A stretch of 64,000 nt of DNA from Lachnospiraceae bacterium (GTDB lineage Bacteria; Bacillota; Clostridia; Lachnospirales; Lachnospiraceae): NCBI GenBank assembly GCA_021199655.1, contig JAJQHQ010000090.1, forward strand, positions 84,488-148,487, read 5' to 3'. The notes under the pieces were generated by a model. The model had not been told where the DNA came from and did not search any database. It was given only the letters and a program-made list of their open reading frames with translations. Shown here in pieces: positions 36,767-44,989 of this stretch; the first letter of the stretch is position 1; the number at the start of each line of letters is the position of its first letter. A program made the position numbers and the translations under genes.

Positions 36767-37870
36767 ATGGCAAAAGAAAACAGATGTGTGCTTTGCGGCG
36801 GTCGGATTCTTCCTTCGGGCAAGTGTGCCGGGTGCGGTTGGGATAATTCAAAGAAGGAACCGAAATATCGTCTGAATGCGCACAATGAGAATACGGTGCA
36901 TCTGCATGCAGATGACTGTGAGGACAATCTGAACCGCGACAATGACGGCAGCCCCGTGCGGCTCAATCTCAATCGTGAGAAAACGCAGGATACACAGAAG
37001 AAACGAACTGCCGGAGTTCATAGTTCTGACAGTCAGAAACAATCTGTTTCAGCGGGGGCAGGCGTAAGCCAGACTCAAAATGCCGCTCAGGCACAAAGCG
37101 GCAGCCGGGCACAGAACGGCAGTCAGACAAAAAACGTTAAAAAAAGCAGCAACTGGGCGAATGTGAATCTGAATCGCGAGAAGCGCAAAGCGCAGGCGAC
37201 CAAAAACCGCGCGATCAGAAAGCAGGCAGCCAGATCGGAGAAGACGACAAAGCAGTTTTCTTCGGCTGATGCGGCAAAGAAGTCTTCTTCAAAAACGAAA
37301 ACACTGCCTCCGCTTATCGATGATTCCGAGACAGAGGCTGAAGCGAATACAGCAACAAAATCCGGCGGGGGCGGTAAATTACTGCGGCGTGTGATCCGTG
37401 CTCTGGTCGTGATCTTTATCTTTGTGTTTGTACTGGGTGAGTTTCTGGACGAATTTTTCCCAATGCTTCTGGTGGATGTGTCGGACACGATTGGAGAAAT
37501 GGTATGGGATGGCATGAATGGCGGAGATGACTATGACGACTACGACGATTGGGAGGATTCCGATTCGGGAAAGCCCGAGCTGCAGCAGTGGGATGAGACG
37601 GCGGACGGCTATCTGACTACGGAACTTACGCAGGGAAATTATTATGTCGGATACGACATTCCCGCCGGAGAATATCAGCTGGAATGCCTGGAAGGGTCTG
37701 CCTATGCGACCTGGGAATCGCTGGATGAGGAAGGCGGAGCCTATGGCTTTGTAATCTTGTATTCCGAAGAAAAACAGGAGGATTACAACACTTATTGGGG
37801 GGGGAAGAAGAAGAGTGCCCCTGGTATGAGGTTTCTCCGGTGTTTGAGCTTAGCGAGGGCATGGTTCTGA
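36767..37870 (+). CDS. Zinc-ribbon membrane protein, N-terminal part (frameshifted)
   Basis: It begins with a zinc ribbon (CVLCGGRILPSGKCAGCGW, two CxxC knuckles). A long Gln/Lys/Ser-rich disordered stretch follows (residues 60-200), then one membrane helix (about 208-228, RALVVIFIFVFVLGEFL) and an acidic linker. An extracytoplasmic beta domain begins NYYVGYDIPAGEYQLECLEG. The frame runs off at a run of eight G (37797-37804). In the -1 frame the same domain continues as EEEECPWYEVSPVFEL, so one G is missing relative to an intact gene. It lies between aspS2 (17 bp gap) and gatC. Confidence 0.72.
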   Translation: MAKENRCVLCGGRILPSGKCAGCGWDNSKKEPKYRLNAHNENTVHLHADDCEDNLNRDNDGSPVRLNLNREKTQDTQKKRTAGVHSSDSQKQSVSAGAGVSQTQNAAQAQSGSRAQNGSQTKNVKKSSNWANVNLNREKRKAQATKNRAIRKQAARSEKTTKQFSSADAAKKSSSKTKTLPPLIDDSETEAEANTATKSGGGGKLLRRVIRALVVIFIFVFVLGEFLDEFFPMLLVDVSDTIGEMVWDGMNGGDDYDDYDDWEDSDSGKPELQQWDETADGYLTTELTQGNYYVGYDIPAGEYQLECLEGSAYATWESLDEEGGAYGFVILYSEEKQEDYNTYWGGKKKSAPGMRFLRCLSLARAWF

Positions 37871-38223
37871 ATCTTGACAATGCGAGATCCGGGCTGCTGC
37901 TGACTGGTGTAGGAGAGGGAATCGATTCTCTTAAAGACCATGAACCGCAGTCATTGACCGAGTGTATTTACCTGAGTGATGACATGTCAATGACAGCCGG
38001 CGAGGATTTTGAAGCAGGAGTATACGACATCTGTGTTGTTGTGGACGGAGACACCTATGCGTGGGTAGATGTGGAAAAAGAGGACGGCATGACTGACGGG
38101 ATTTCTCTTTCCACTTATGAAAACATGGAGGAATATCTGAGGTATACCCTTGAAGAGGGAGATACGGTTACGGCAACGACGTACGGCACGGATGCAGAGA
38201 TCATGCTGGTGCCGAGCTGGTGA
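37795..38223 (+). CDS. Zinc-ribbon membrane protein, C-terminal part (frameshifted)
   Basis: About 142 codons continuing the extracytoplasmic domain of the preceding frame: two similar beta halves, with GMVLNLDNARSGLL in the first and AGEDFEAGVYDICVVVDGDTYAW in the second. The latter repeats the theme IPAGEYQLECLEGSAYATW seen before the shift. The nominal TTG start sits within the G-tract and has no ribosome site, so it is not an independent gene. The joined product would be about 485 aa. A G8 tract is the kind of sequence that slips, so error, mutation and phase variation all remain open. Confidence 0.68.
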   Translation: MGGEEEECPWYEVSPVFELSEGMVLNLDNARSGLLLTGVGEGIDSLKDHEPQSLTECIYLSDDMSMTAGEDFEAGVYDICVVVDGDTYAWVDVEKEDGMTDGISLSTYENMEEYLRYTLEEGDTVTATTYGTDAEIMLVPSW

Positions 38224-38239
38224 CGAAAGCAGATGTCTG

Positions 38240-38251
38240 GTAACGATTCAG
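38240..38251. repeat. Possible half-copy of the dispersed repeat terminus
   Basis: TAACGATTCAGA resembles the GTAATTATTCAG terminus seen at 46552 and 15287. The partner arm is absent. Weak. Confidence 0.25.
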
Positions 38252-38387
38252 AGTGGGATTTCGCATATATTGTGAAAATCATATGAAGCTGACGATGCCT
38301 GAAACAGGAACAGATGATATAAGGCCAGACGATATAAGGCCAGATGGGGATCATAACGGTGAAAGGACTGGATGAAGGAGGAAAACG

Positions 38388-38681
38388 ATGGCGAATATAA
38401 TCAGCGATGAGACAATCGAATACGTCGGCATTCTGGCAAAGCTGGAATTGTCCGATGAGGAGAAGGAGCAGGCGAAAAAGGATATCGGCCGGATGCTCGA
38501 CTACGTAGACAAGCTGAACGAGCTGGACACGTCCGGCGTGGAGCCGATGTCCCACGTATTTCCGGTGAACAATGTGTTTCGTGAGGATGTTGTGACGAAC
38601 GGCGACGACCATGAGGCAATCCTGAAAAATGCCCCGGCAGCCAAGGAACAGTCGTTTATGGTGCCGAAGACGGTGGAGTAA
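38388..38681 (+). CDS. gatC: Asp-tRNA(Asn)/Glu-tRNA(Gln) amidotransferase subunit C
   Basis: 97 aa, normal for GatC. The typical opening is [21 protein letters not shown], with the middle [21 protein letters not shown] and the conserved VFREDVV near the end. It is the small subunit that stabilises GatA on GatB. AAGGAGG precedes the ATG. It is first of the gatC-gatA-gatB order and 164 bp after the zinc-ribbon gene; expression probably comes from the T-box promoter. Confidence 0.95.
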   Translation: MANIISDETIEYVGILAKLELSDEEKEQAKKDIGRMLDYVDKLNELDTSGVEPMSHVFPVNNVFREDVVTNGDDHEAILKNAPAAKEQSFMVPKTVE

Positions 38682-38819
38682 AATCATCGAATCCGGACAC
38701 CGATGACATTTAAATAATGGAAAGTGGTGAAAATCCCGTGAAACAATTCCAAACGGAAAGTTTGGAATTGAGGCGGGATAAGTGCAGGAAGGGAAAGTAT
38801 CAGGAAAGGAACTTGCAAT

Positions 38820-40484
38820 ATGCAGATAACGGAACTGACTGCCCTGGAGCTGGGCAGAAAAATAAAGAAAAAAGAGATTTCTGTGCGGGAAGCGCTGGAT
38901 GCTTCCTACCAGAAAATTGAGACGGCGGACGGCGAGCTGAACAGCTTTGTGACGCTGGATCAGGAGGCAGCTTACGCGCGGGCGGAAAAAGTGCAGGCAG
39001 GCATCGCGGACGGCAGCATTGCCGGACCGCTTGCCGGTGTGCCGACGGCGATCAAGGACAATATCTGTACGGAAGGACTGCGGACGACCTGCAGCTCGAA
39101 GATTTTGTATAATTTCGTGCCGACCTATCAGGCTGAAGTGATCCGGAATATGGAAAAAGCCGGGGCCGTGATTCTGGGAAAAACAAATATGGATGAATTC
39201 GCGATGGGCAGCACGACGGAGACTTCCGCATTCGGACCGACGAAAAACCCGTGGAACACGAATCATGTGCCGGGCGGTTCTTCCGGCGGCTCCTGTGTGG
39301 CCGTGGCGGCGGGCGAGGCGCCCTATGCGCTGGGATCAGATACGGGCGGTTCCATCCGTCAGCCGAGCTCATTCTGCGGCGTGGTCGGGATGAAACCGAC
39401 CTACGGTACCGTTTCCCGTTATGGCCTGATCGCCTACGGGTCTTCTCTTGACCAGATCGGACCGATCGCCAAGGATGTCTCGGACTGCGCGGCGATTCTG
39501 GAAATGATCGCCTCCCACGATAAAAAGGACAGCACATCGGTGGCACGCTCGGATTATGATTTTACATCGGCTCTGGTGGATGATGTGAAAGGGCTGCGTG
39601 TCGGCATCCCGTCAGATTACCTTGGCGAGGGCCTTGACGATGAGGTGCGCCAGGCTGTGCTTGATGCAGCGGATGTGCTGCGGCAGAAAGGCGCGGTCGT
39701 GGAAGAATTTGACTTAAGCCTTGTGGAGTACGCGATTCCAGCTTATTACGTAATTGCCTCAGCGGAGGCCAGTTCGAACCTTGCACGTTTCGACGGTGTG
39801 AAATACGGTTACCGCTCGGAGCAGTACGAGGGCCTGCATAGTATGTACAAAAAGAGCCGCTCTGAGGGCTTCGGCGAGGAAGTGAAGCGCCGCATCATGC
39901 TTGGTTCCTTCGTCCTTAGTTCCGGCTATTATGACGCTTACTATCTGAAAGCACTGCGTACGAAGGCATTGATCAAACAGTCCTTTGACCGTGCGTTTGA
40001 AAAATACGATGTGATCCTTGCACCGGCGTCGCCGACGACCGCACCGGAGCTGGGAAAGAGTTTAAGCGACCCGTTGAAAATGTATCTGGGTGATATTTAC
40101 ACGATTTCTGTGAATCTGGCCGGACTTCCGGGCATCTCCGTACCGTGCTGCCTTGACAGCAAAGGACTGCCGATCGGCGTGCAGATGATCGGGGATTGCT
40201 TTAAAGAAAAATCCATTCTCCGCGCGGCCTACGCCTATGAGCAGGCGAGGGGAAACTTTCCGATGCCAGTAATCGCCGGAACTGATACGGATGCGTGCCC
40301 GAACGCATCCGCGGCAGGCAGTGCACAAAACACAGCTGTATCCGCGGCAGACAGTGCACAAAACACAGCTGTATCTGCGGCAGGCAGTACACAAAACACA
40401 GCAGTATCCGCGGCAGGCAGCGCACCAGACACAGCAGCAGGCAGTGTACAAAATACAGCGGCAGCAGAACAGGAGGGTGAATGA
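38820..40484 (+). CDS. gatA: Amidotransferase subunit A with repeat C-terminal tail
   Basis: 554 aa. The amidase-signature core is standard: the catalytic Lys in GVPTAIKDNI, the Ser-rich motif PGGSSGGSCVAVAAG, and GSDTGGSIRQPSSFCG. It releases ammonia from Gln for transfer to Asp-tRNA-Asn or Glu-tRNA-Gln. The usual protein ends near residue 485 (YEQARGNF). Here about 65 more residues follow, mostly an 11-residue repeat (SAQNTAVSAAG-like) encoded by 33-bp tandem units. The tail is absent from typical GatA and is probably disordered. AGGAAAGGAAC precedes the ATG; its TGA lies 1 bp before the gatB ATG. Confidence 0.95.
   Translation: MQITELTALELGRKIKKKEISVREALDASYQKIETADGELNSFVTLDQEAAYARAEKVQAGIADGSIAGPLAGVPTAIKDNICTEGLRTTCSSKILYNFVPTYQAEVIRNMEKAGAVILGKTNMDEFAMGSTTETSAFGPTKNPWNTNHVPGGSSGGSCVAVAAGEAPYALGSDTGGSIRQPSSFCGVVGMKPTYGTVSRYGLIAYGSSLDQIGPIAKDVSDCAAILEMIASHDKKDSTSVARSDYDFTSALVDDVKGLRVGIPSDYLGEGLDDEVRQAVLDAADVLRQKGAVVEEFDLSLVEYAIPAYYVIASAEASSNLARFDGVKYGYRSEQYEGLHSMYKKSRSEGFGEEVKRRIMLGSFVLSSGYYDAYYLKALRTKALIKQSFDRAFEKYDVILAPASPTTAPELGKSLSDPLKMYLGDIYTISVNLAGLPGISVPCCLDSKGLPIGVQMIGDCFKEKSILRAAYAYEQARGNFPMPVIAGTDTDACPNASAAGSAQNTAVSAADSAQNTAVSAAGSTQNTAVSAAGSAPDTAAGSVQNTAAAEQEGE
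40311..40463. repeat. 33-bp minisatellite in the 3' end of gatA
   Basis: Four copies of a 33-bp unit starting GCGGCAGGCAGTGCACAAAA (40311, 40344, 40377, 40410, the last shortened), then a diverged fifth. All keep the gatA frame. The gatB ribosome site follows immediately. Confidence 0.88.
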
Positions 40485-40485
40485 T

Positions 40486-41919
40486 ATGGCGAAGCAGTAT
40501 GAGACAGTCATCGGACTGGAAGTTCATGTAGAGCTGGCGACGAAGACCAAGATCTTCTGTGGATGCTCGACCGCATTCGGCGCGGCTCCGAACGCACACA
40601 CCTGCCCGGTCTGCACCGGTATGCCGGGATCGCTTCCTGTTTTAAATAAGCAGGTCGTAGAGTACGCGATGGCGGTAGGATTGGCGACCAACTGTCAAAT
40701 TCATCAGTTCTGTAAATTTGACCGTAAAAACTATTTTTATCCGGATAACCCGCAGAATTACCAGATCTCACAGCTGTATCTGCCCATCTGCCATGACGGC
40801 TTTGTGGAGGTAGAGACGTCCGCGGGTACGCGGAAGATCGGTATCCATGAGATTCATATGGAGGAGGATGCCGGGAAACTGGTTCACGACGAGTGGGAGG
40901 ACTGCTCTTTAGTGGACTACAACCGCAGCGGCGTACCGCTGATCGAGATTGTATCGGAGCCGGATATGCGCAGTGCCGAGGAGGTCATCGCCTATCTGGA
41001 AAAGCTGCGCCTGATCATCCAGTATCTGGGTGCGTCGGACTGCAAGCTGCAGGAAGGCTCCATGCGTGCGGACGTCAATCTTTCCGTGCGGGAAGTCGGC
41101 ACAGAAAAACTCGGCACCCGTACCGAAATGAAGAACCTCAACTCGTTCAAGGCGATCGGGCGCGCGATTGACGGCGAACGTCAGCGACAGATCGAGCTTC
41201 TTGAGGAAGGAAAGCCGGTCATCCAGGAGACACGCCGCTGGGACGATAATAAGGAATACTCCTATCCGATGCGTTCCAAAGAGGATGCGCATGATTACCG
41301 CTACTTCCCGGACCCGGATCTGGTGCCGGTGCTCATCAGCGATGAGTGGCTGCAGGAAGTAAAGGACCGTCAGCCGGAGCTTCGCACGGAGAAGCTTGCG
41401 CGCTACAAAAAAGAATTTGACATTCCCGAATACGATGCGGGAATTATTACGGAATCCAAGCGCATGGCAGATATTTTCGAGGAAGCGACCGCGCTCTGCG
41501 GCAAGCCGAAAAAAGTGTCCAACTGGCTGATGGGCGAGACGCTGCGTCTTTTAAAAGAAGAAAACCGCGAGCCGGAAACGCTTGATTTCTCTCCGAAGAA
41601 TCTGGCGAAGCTGATCGATCTGGCGGAAGCAGGTACCATCAACCAGACGGTGGCGAAGGAAGTCTTTGAACAGATTTTTTATCATGATGTTGATCCGGAA
41701 GCGTATGTCGAAGAGCATGGCCTGAAGACCGTCAATGACGAGGGCGAGCTGCGCACAGTCGTGGAAGGTGTCATTGCGGCAAATCCGCAGTCCGTATCCG
41801 ATTATAAGGGCGGCAAGGAGAAAGCACTCGGCTTCCTCGTGGGTCAGACGATGAAGGCGATGAAGGGCAAGGCAAATCCGGCAGCGGTAAATGCGATGCT
41901 GCGGGAGCTGCTGGCCTGA
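40486..41919 (+). CDS. gatB: Asp-tRNA(Asn)/Glu-tRNA(Gln) amidotransferase subunit B
   Basis: 477 aa from the ATG preceded by AGGAGGG at 40471-40477; a longer in-frame reading through the gatA repeat is an artefact. The kinase-like cradle is visible with ETVIGLEVHVELATKTKIFC, CPVCTGMPGSLPVLN, KNYFYPDNPQNYQISQ, and GVPLIEIVSEPDMRS. The C-terminal YqeY-like tail ends VGQTMKAMKGKANPAAVN. It phosphorylates or activates the aminoacyl-tRNA and uses ammonia from GatA. With AspRS2 it completes the indirect route to Asn-tRNA-Asn. Confidence 0.96.
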   Translation: MAKQYETVIGLEVHVELATKTKIFCGCSTAFGAAPNAHTCPVCTGMPGSLPVLNKQVVEYAMAVGLATNCQIHQFCKFDRKNYFYPDNPQNYQISQLYLPICHDGFVEVETSAGTRKIGIHEIHMEEDAGKLVHDEWEDCSLVDYNRSGVPLIEIVSEPDMRSAEEVIAYLEKLRLIIQYLGASDCKLQEGSMRADVNLSVREVGTEKLGTRTEMKNLNSFKAIGRAIDGERQRQIELLEEGKPVIQETRRWDDNKEYSYPMRSKEDAHDYRYFPDPDLVPVLISDEWLQEVKDRQPELRTEKLARYKKEFDIPEYDAGIITESKRMADIFEEATALCGKPKKVSNWLMGETLRLLKEENREPETLDFSPKNLAKLIDLAEAGTINQTVAKEVFEQIFYHDVDPEAYVEEHGLKTVNDEGELRTVVEGVIAANPQSVSDYKGGKEKALGFLVGQTMKAMKGKANPAAVNAMLRELLA

Positions 41920-41944
41920 TTGCCGTAAAATATGGTGATGTATT

Positions 41945-41971
41945 GTAACTGTGAAGGTACTGAACAGTTAC
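41945..41971. repeat. Isolated perfect copy of the dispersed palindromic core
   Basis: GTAACTGT and ACAGTTAC (8-bp perfect arms) around an 11-nt spacer GAAGGTACTGA, 25 bp after the gatB stop. It is not followed by a T-run. It is the reference form for the copies at 9708, 17085, 44665 and 44887. Confidence 0.88.
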
Positions 41972-42103
41972 GATGAATTTATGCGGCTGGCTGACGGCAT
42001 GTATATCTGCAGCGTTGTATGCGGATGGAAGGTCTGCCCGCCGCATCTGTCTGAGCTGAGAAATACAGGTTGGGCTTTTGCCTGCAGGAAAGAAGGAATT
42101 CTT

Positions 42104-42982
42104 GTGTATTATGAGTGCCACATGCACATGTTCATGAATGGCAGAAATTACAGAGAGGCGGTCGCACTGCACAGAAACGGTGTGAATGAAGAAGATATTC
42201 GGCGGCATCTTGACGCTTATGCCCGCGCAGGGGTGACATACCTCCGCGATGGGGGCGACAATCTGGGAGTTTCGGCGCGAACCGTTCCGATTGCTCCGGA
42301 ATACGGGATCGAGTACCGTACACCGATTTTTGCGATTCACAAAAACGGTCATTACGGAGGGATCGTCGGCCGCGGTTTTGATACGATGAAAGAGTATCAC
42401 GATTTGATAAAGGAGGCGGCGGCGGCCGGAGCGGATTTTATCAAGATCATGGTATCGGGCATTCTGGATTTTACCAGAGGCGGCGCCCTGACGGAGGAAT
42501 CGCTTGACCGGGAAGAGATCCGGGAGATGGTTCACATCGCCCATGAGGAAGGCTTTGCGGTGATGGTGCACACAAACGGAGCGGATGCCGTGCGGGCAGT
42601 GATCGATGCCGGGATTGACTCCATCGAGCACGGCAACTTTATGGATGAAGAGTGCCTGCAGGCATTGTGCGGGAGCAGGTGCATCTGGGTGCCGACTTTT
42701 GTGACGATCACCAACCTGATCGGCAGCGGCCGTTATGATGACGAGTCCCTGACGCGATTGAAAAGGGAGCAGGGCGAACGGATACGGAAAGGTTTCGCAC
42801 TCGGAGCATCAATCGCCCCGGGAAGCGACGCCGGCGCTTTCCGGGTGCCTCACGCGCAGGGGATACAGGACGAATACCGGGAATTGTACGCGCTCTGCGC
42901 GGATCAGATGACGAGGGAAGAGTTTGACAGAAAGATTGAGCGGGCAGCGGAAGAATTGAAGCTTCGTTTTACAAGAAAATGA
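42104..42982 (+). CDS. Amidohydrolase-superfamily protein
   Basis: About 292 aa. The start is set at the GTG 42104 (preceded by AGAAGGA), giving an N-terminus YYECHMHMFMNG that carries the HxH metal motif expected right at the start. The upstream in-frame stretch begins inside a palindromic repeat and looks noncoding. Further metal and catalytic features are FIKIMVSG (possible carboxylated Lys), VMVHTNG, DSIEHGNF, and PGSDAGAF with the final Asp. The layout fits imidazolonepropionase/prolidase-like amidohydrolases; the substrate is unknown. It stands alone. Confidence 0.8.
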   Translation: MYYECHMHMFMNGRNYREAVALHRNGVNEEDIRRHLDAYARAGVTYLRDGGDNLGVSARTVPIAPEYGIEYRTPIFAIHKNGHYGGIVGRGFDTMKEYHDLIKEAAAAGADFIKIMVSGILDFTRGGALTEESLDREEIREMVHIAHEEGFAVMVHTNGADAVRAVIDAGIDSIEHGNFMDEECLQALCGSRCIWVPTFVTITNLIGSGRYDDESLTRLKREQGERIRKGFALGASIAPGSDAGAFRVPHAQGIQDEYRELYALCADQMTREEFDRKIERAAEELKLRFTRK

Positions 42983-43081
42983 CAGAAGGCGGTCTGCCGG
43001 AGAAACGGGATTTGAATCCCACGAAAATATTTCGAAAATATTAATAATGTGATAACATTACCCAAATCGTGTGTGGGTGAC

Positions 43082-43110
43082 TTGCAGAAGTTGGCGGTTC
43101 GTGGTATGAT
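43082..43110 (+). promoter_or_regulatory. Promoter of the SH3 lipoprotein gene
   Basis: TTGCAG and TATGAT with a 17-bp spacer, 50 bp before the ATG. Confidence 0.6.
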
Positions 43111-43159
43111 ACGAATATCTATGGTATTGGTTCAATACCATTTTTCATTTGGAGGAATC

Positions 43160-44656
43160 ATGTTGAACAGAAGAAAGAAAGCAGCATTGAAGTGTACAGC
43201 ACTGGCCCTGGTGGTCGTGTTTTCTGTGTCCGGCTGCCAGCTTCTTGACAAAAATAACGAGACAGAATCGGAATCGGAGTCGGAGACAATGAGTGAGACG
43301 GAATCCGAGACGGAGACTGAGACAGAACTCCTGACAGATGTCGTTTACATCTCTGAGGATGAGACCATCCGCATTGTACTGCCCGACAGCACATGGAAAG
43401 TGACACAGGACATCGATGAGATGCGTGTGTTTTCTTCCGGTGCGGACGCGATGATCAATATCGTCCATGCTTCAGATGAGGATTCCATGAGCAACATTTC
43501 CATCATGGAGACAGAGGATGAACTGGAAGAGTCGCTTACCGGACAATATTCCGGAGACAACGCGTTTGAGATCGTATCGTTCGAGGAACGAAGCTCTTCT
43601 ACGGTTGAGACCTACGAATATGTGGTAAAGTATACGGATTCAACGAGCATGTGGGCATATTCGGTCACATACGGGATCCGGTCGGTGAAAGGGGATGCCG
43701 CCTATGTGATCAGCGGCACGGTGACGGAGGACGATGAAGATCTGCTGGAAGCGGTTCGCCTGTCGGTGGAAAGCTTCACCGTACTGGATGATGACAGCGT
43801 GTTCAGTGTGCTTCCCGGCGCAGTGGAGAACAATGAGACCGAGGCGGATACGGAGGACGAAGATGATTCGGTCGGCAGCGAGGAGCTTGCCACTCTGACC
43901 GCGTACACGTCGAGCGTTACCCTGTATGCGTCCTCAAATGTCAATATCCGTGAGCTGCCGAGTACCGATGCGGAACGGATCGGCTCCCTGATTCTGGGCG
44001 ATGCCGTCACTGTGACCGGAGAGACATCCGGTTGGTTCCGTGTCAGCGTGGGCAGTACGGTCGGTTATGTCAGCAAGGCATATCTGGTGAGCACACAGCC
44101 GGAGACGGATTCGGACAGCTCGGATGATTCATCGGAAACGGCATCCGCGGAGCTCGCCACCGCTACCAGTTACGGGACCTCCTATACATATTACACGACC
44201 GCGTCGGTCAATGTCCGCTCGCAGCCCAGCACGGACAGCACTGTGGCAGGTTCGGCCTCTTCCGGATCGGCGGTGACTGTGATCGGAGAGACAGACAACT
44301 GGTACATCGTTTCAATCAATGGAACGACCGGATATATTTCCAAGGCTTATGTTTCATCCGTACAGACCTCCTCGTCAACGGATGACAGCTCTTCTTCAAC
44401 GAACAGCAGTACAGCTTCCGGTTCAACGGACAGCACGGCTTCCACTTCCGGAGTTGTAAGCGGGACGATCACGGCAGTCACATCGGATACTCTGCTGATC
44501 TACGGGGAGGATGGAGTGACCTATTCGGTCAATTACGCAAATGCTTCGCTCAGCACGAGCGGGCTGACAGAAGGACTTTATGTGACGGCTACGATCGATT
44601 ATTCACATTCCACAGCGAGCGGGTCGCTTTATGCGACGAATGTGACCGGGTATTAA
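43160..44656 (+). CDS. SH3-domain lipoprotein with Ser/Thr-Glu linker
   Basis: About 498 aa from the ATG preceded by GGAGGA. The signal peptide ends at the lipobox VSGC. A linker of alternating Ser/Thr-Glu follows (about residues 33-55). Then comes an unassigned domain of about 160 residues (TIRIVLPDSTWKVTQDIDEM) and two SH3b domains (VNIRELPSTDAERIG and VNVRSQPSTDSTVAG). A Ser/Thr-rich stretch precedes a small C-terminal beta domain (GTITAVTSDTLLIYGEDG). It is probably a cell-wall binding surface lipoprotein, similar in plan to the gene at 17156. It has its own promoter. Confidence 0.85.
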   Translation: MLNRRKKAALKCTALALVVVFSVSGCQLLDKNNETESESESETMSETESETETETELLTDVVYISEDETIRIVLPDSTWKVTQDIDEMRVFSSGADAMINIVHASDEDSMSNISIMETEDELEESLTGQYSGDNAFEIVSFEERSSSTVETYEYVVKYTDSTSMWAYSVTYGIRSVKGDAAYVISGTVTEDDEDLLEAVRLSVESFTVLDDDSVFSVLPGAVENNETEADTEDEDDSVGSEELATLTAYTSSVTLYASSNVNIRELPSTDAERIGSLILGDAVTVTGETSGWFRVSVGSTVGYVSKAYLVSTQPETDSDSSDDSSETASAELATATSYGTSYTYYTTASVNVRSQPSTDSTVAGSASSGSAVTVIGETDNWYIVSINGTTGYISKAYVSSVQTSSSTDDSSSSTNSSTASGSTDSTASTSGVVSGTITAVTSDTLLIYGEDGVTYSVNYANASLSTSGLTEGLYVTATIDYSHSTASGSLYATNVTGY

Positions 44657-44664
44657 AAGAAATA

Positions 44665-44797
44665 GTAACTGTTCAGTACCTTCACAGTTACGGAAAAAGT
44701 CCATTTAAAATCGCTGCGCGATAGAACTTTTTCCTGTAAAATATACGTTTTCATACGTACCTCGCAGCAGGTGCAAGGTACTGCCCTGAATAATTAC
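44665..44797. repeat. Composite palindromic element (core + stem + hairpin)
   Basis: The core GTAACTGT...ACAGTTAC (44665-44691) is followed by the stem GGAAAAAGT/ACTTTTTCC enclosing ATCGC-TGC-GCGAT, then ACGTTTTCATAC, a hairpin GTACCTCGCA/TGCAAGGTAC, and the terminus CCTGAATAATTAC. Same order as 9708-9944, but the large branched module is replaced by a short hairpin. Confidence 0.82.
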
Positions 44798-44811
44798 AGG
44801 AAATATACTTC

Positions 44812-44840
44812 TTGACACATTTATAAAAACAGTATAAAAT
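44812..44840 (+). promoter_or_regulatory. Promoter of rny
   Basis: TTGACA and TAAAAT with a 17-bp spacer, about 150 bp before the GTG start. A degenerate palindromic core sits in the leader. Confidence 0.65.
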
Positions 44841-44886
44841 TAGAACGTTGTTTGGACAGATCGGTCTTTGAATTAGTCAAATTGTA

Positions 44887-44913
44887 GTAATCGTGAAGGT
44901 GCTGAACGGTTGC
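44887..44913. repeat. Degenerate palindromic core in the rny leader
   Basis: GTAATCGTGAAGG ... CTGAACGGTTGC has the same 27-bp length and register as the copy at 41945 with a few changes, some of which keep pairing (CGT/ACG). Confidence 0.55.
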
Positions 44914-44989
44914 AGTCTGCCGAATTGACTGATTTTATGAGATTGATGAGATAACTCGAACAATGAAAAATGAATAAGGAGGTGCTCCT

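Noticed and set aside
40062-40599. Cysteine-rich minus-strand open frames with repeated CVLCTACR-like units
   Set aside because: They are the antisense shadow of the gatA 33-bp minisatellite; no ribosome site or independent coding signal.
41951-42103. Upstream extension of the amidohydrolase frame
   Set aside because: It begins inside a palindromic repeat, and the metal motif HxH sits at the N-terminus when the GTG at 42104 is used.
42985-43025. tRNA T-arm-like GGGATTTGAATCCC
   Set aside because: No acceptor, D or anticodon arms can be placed around it.
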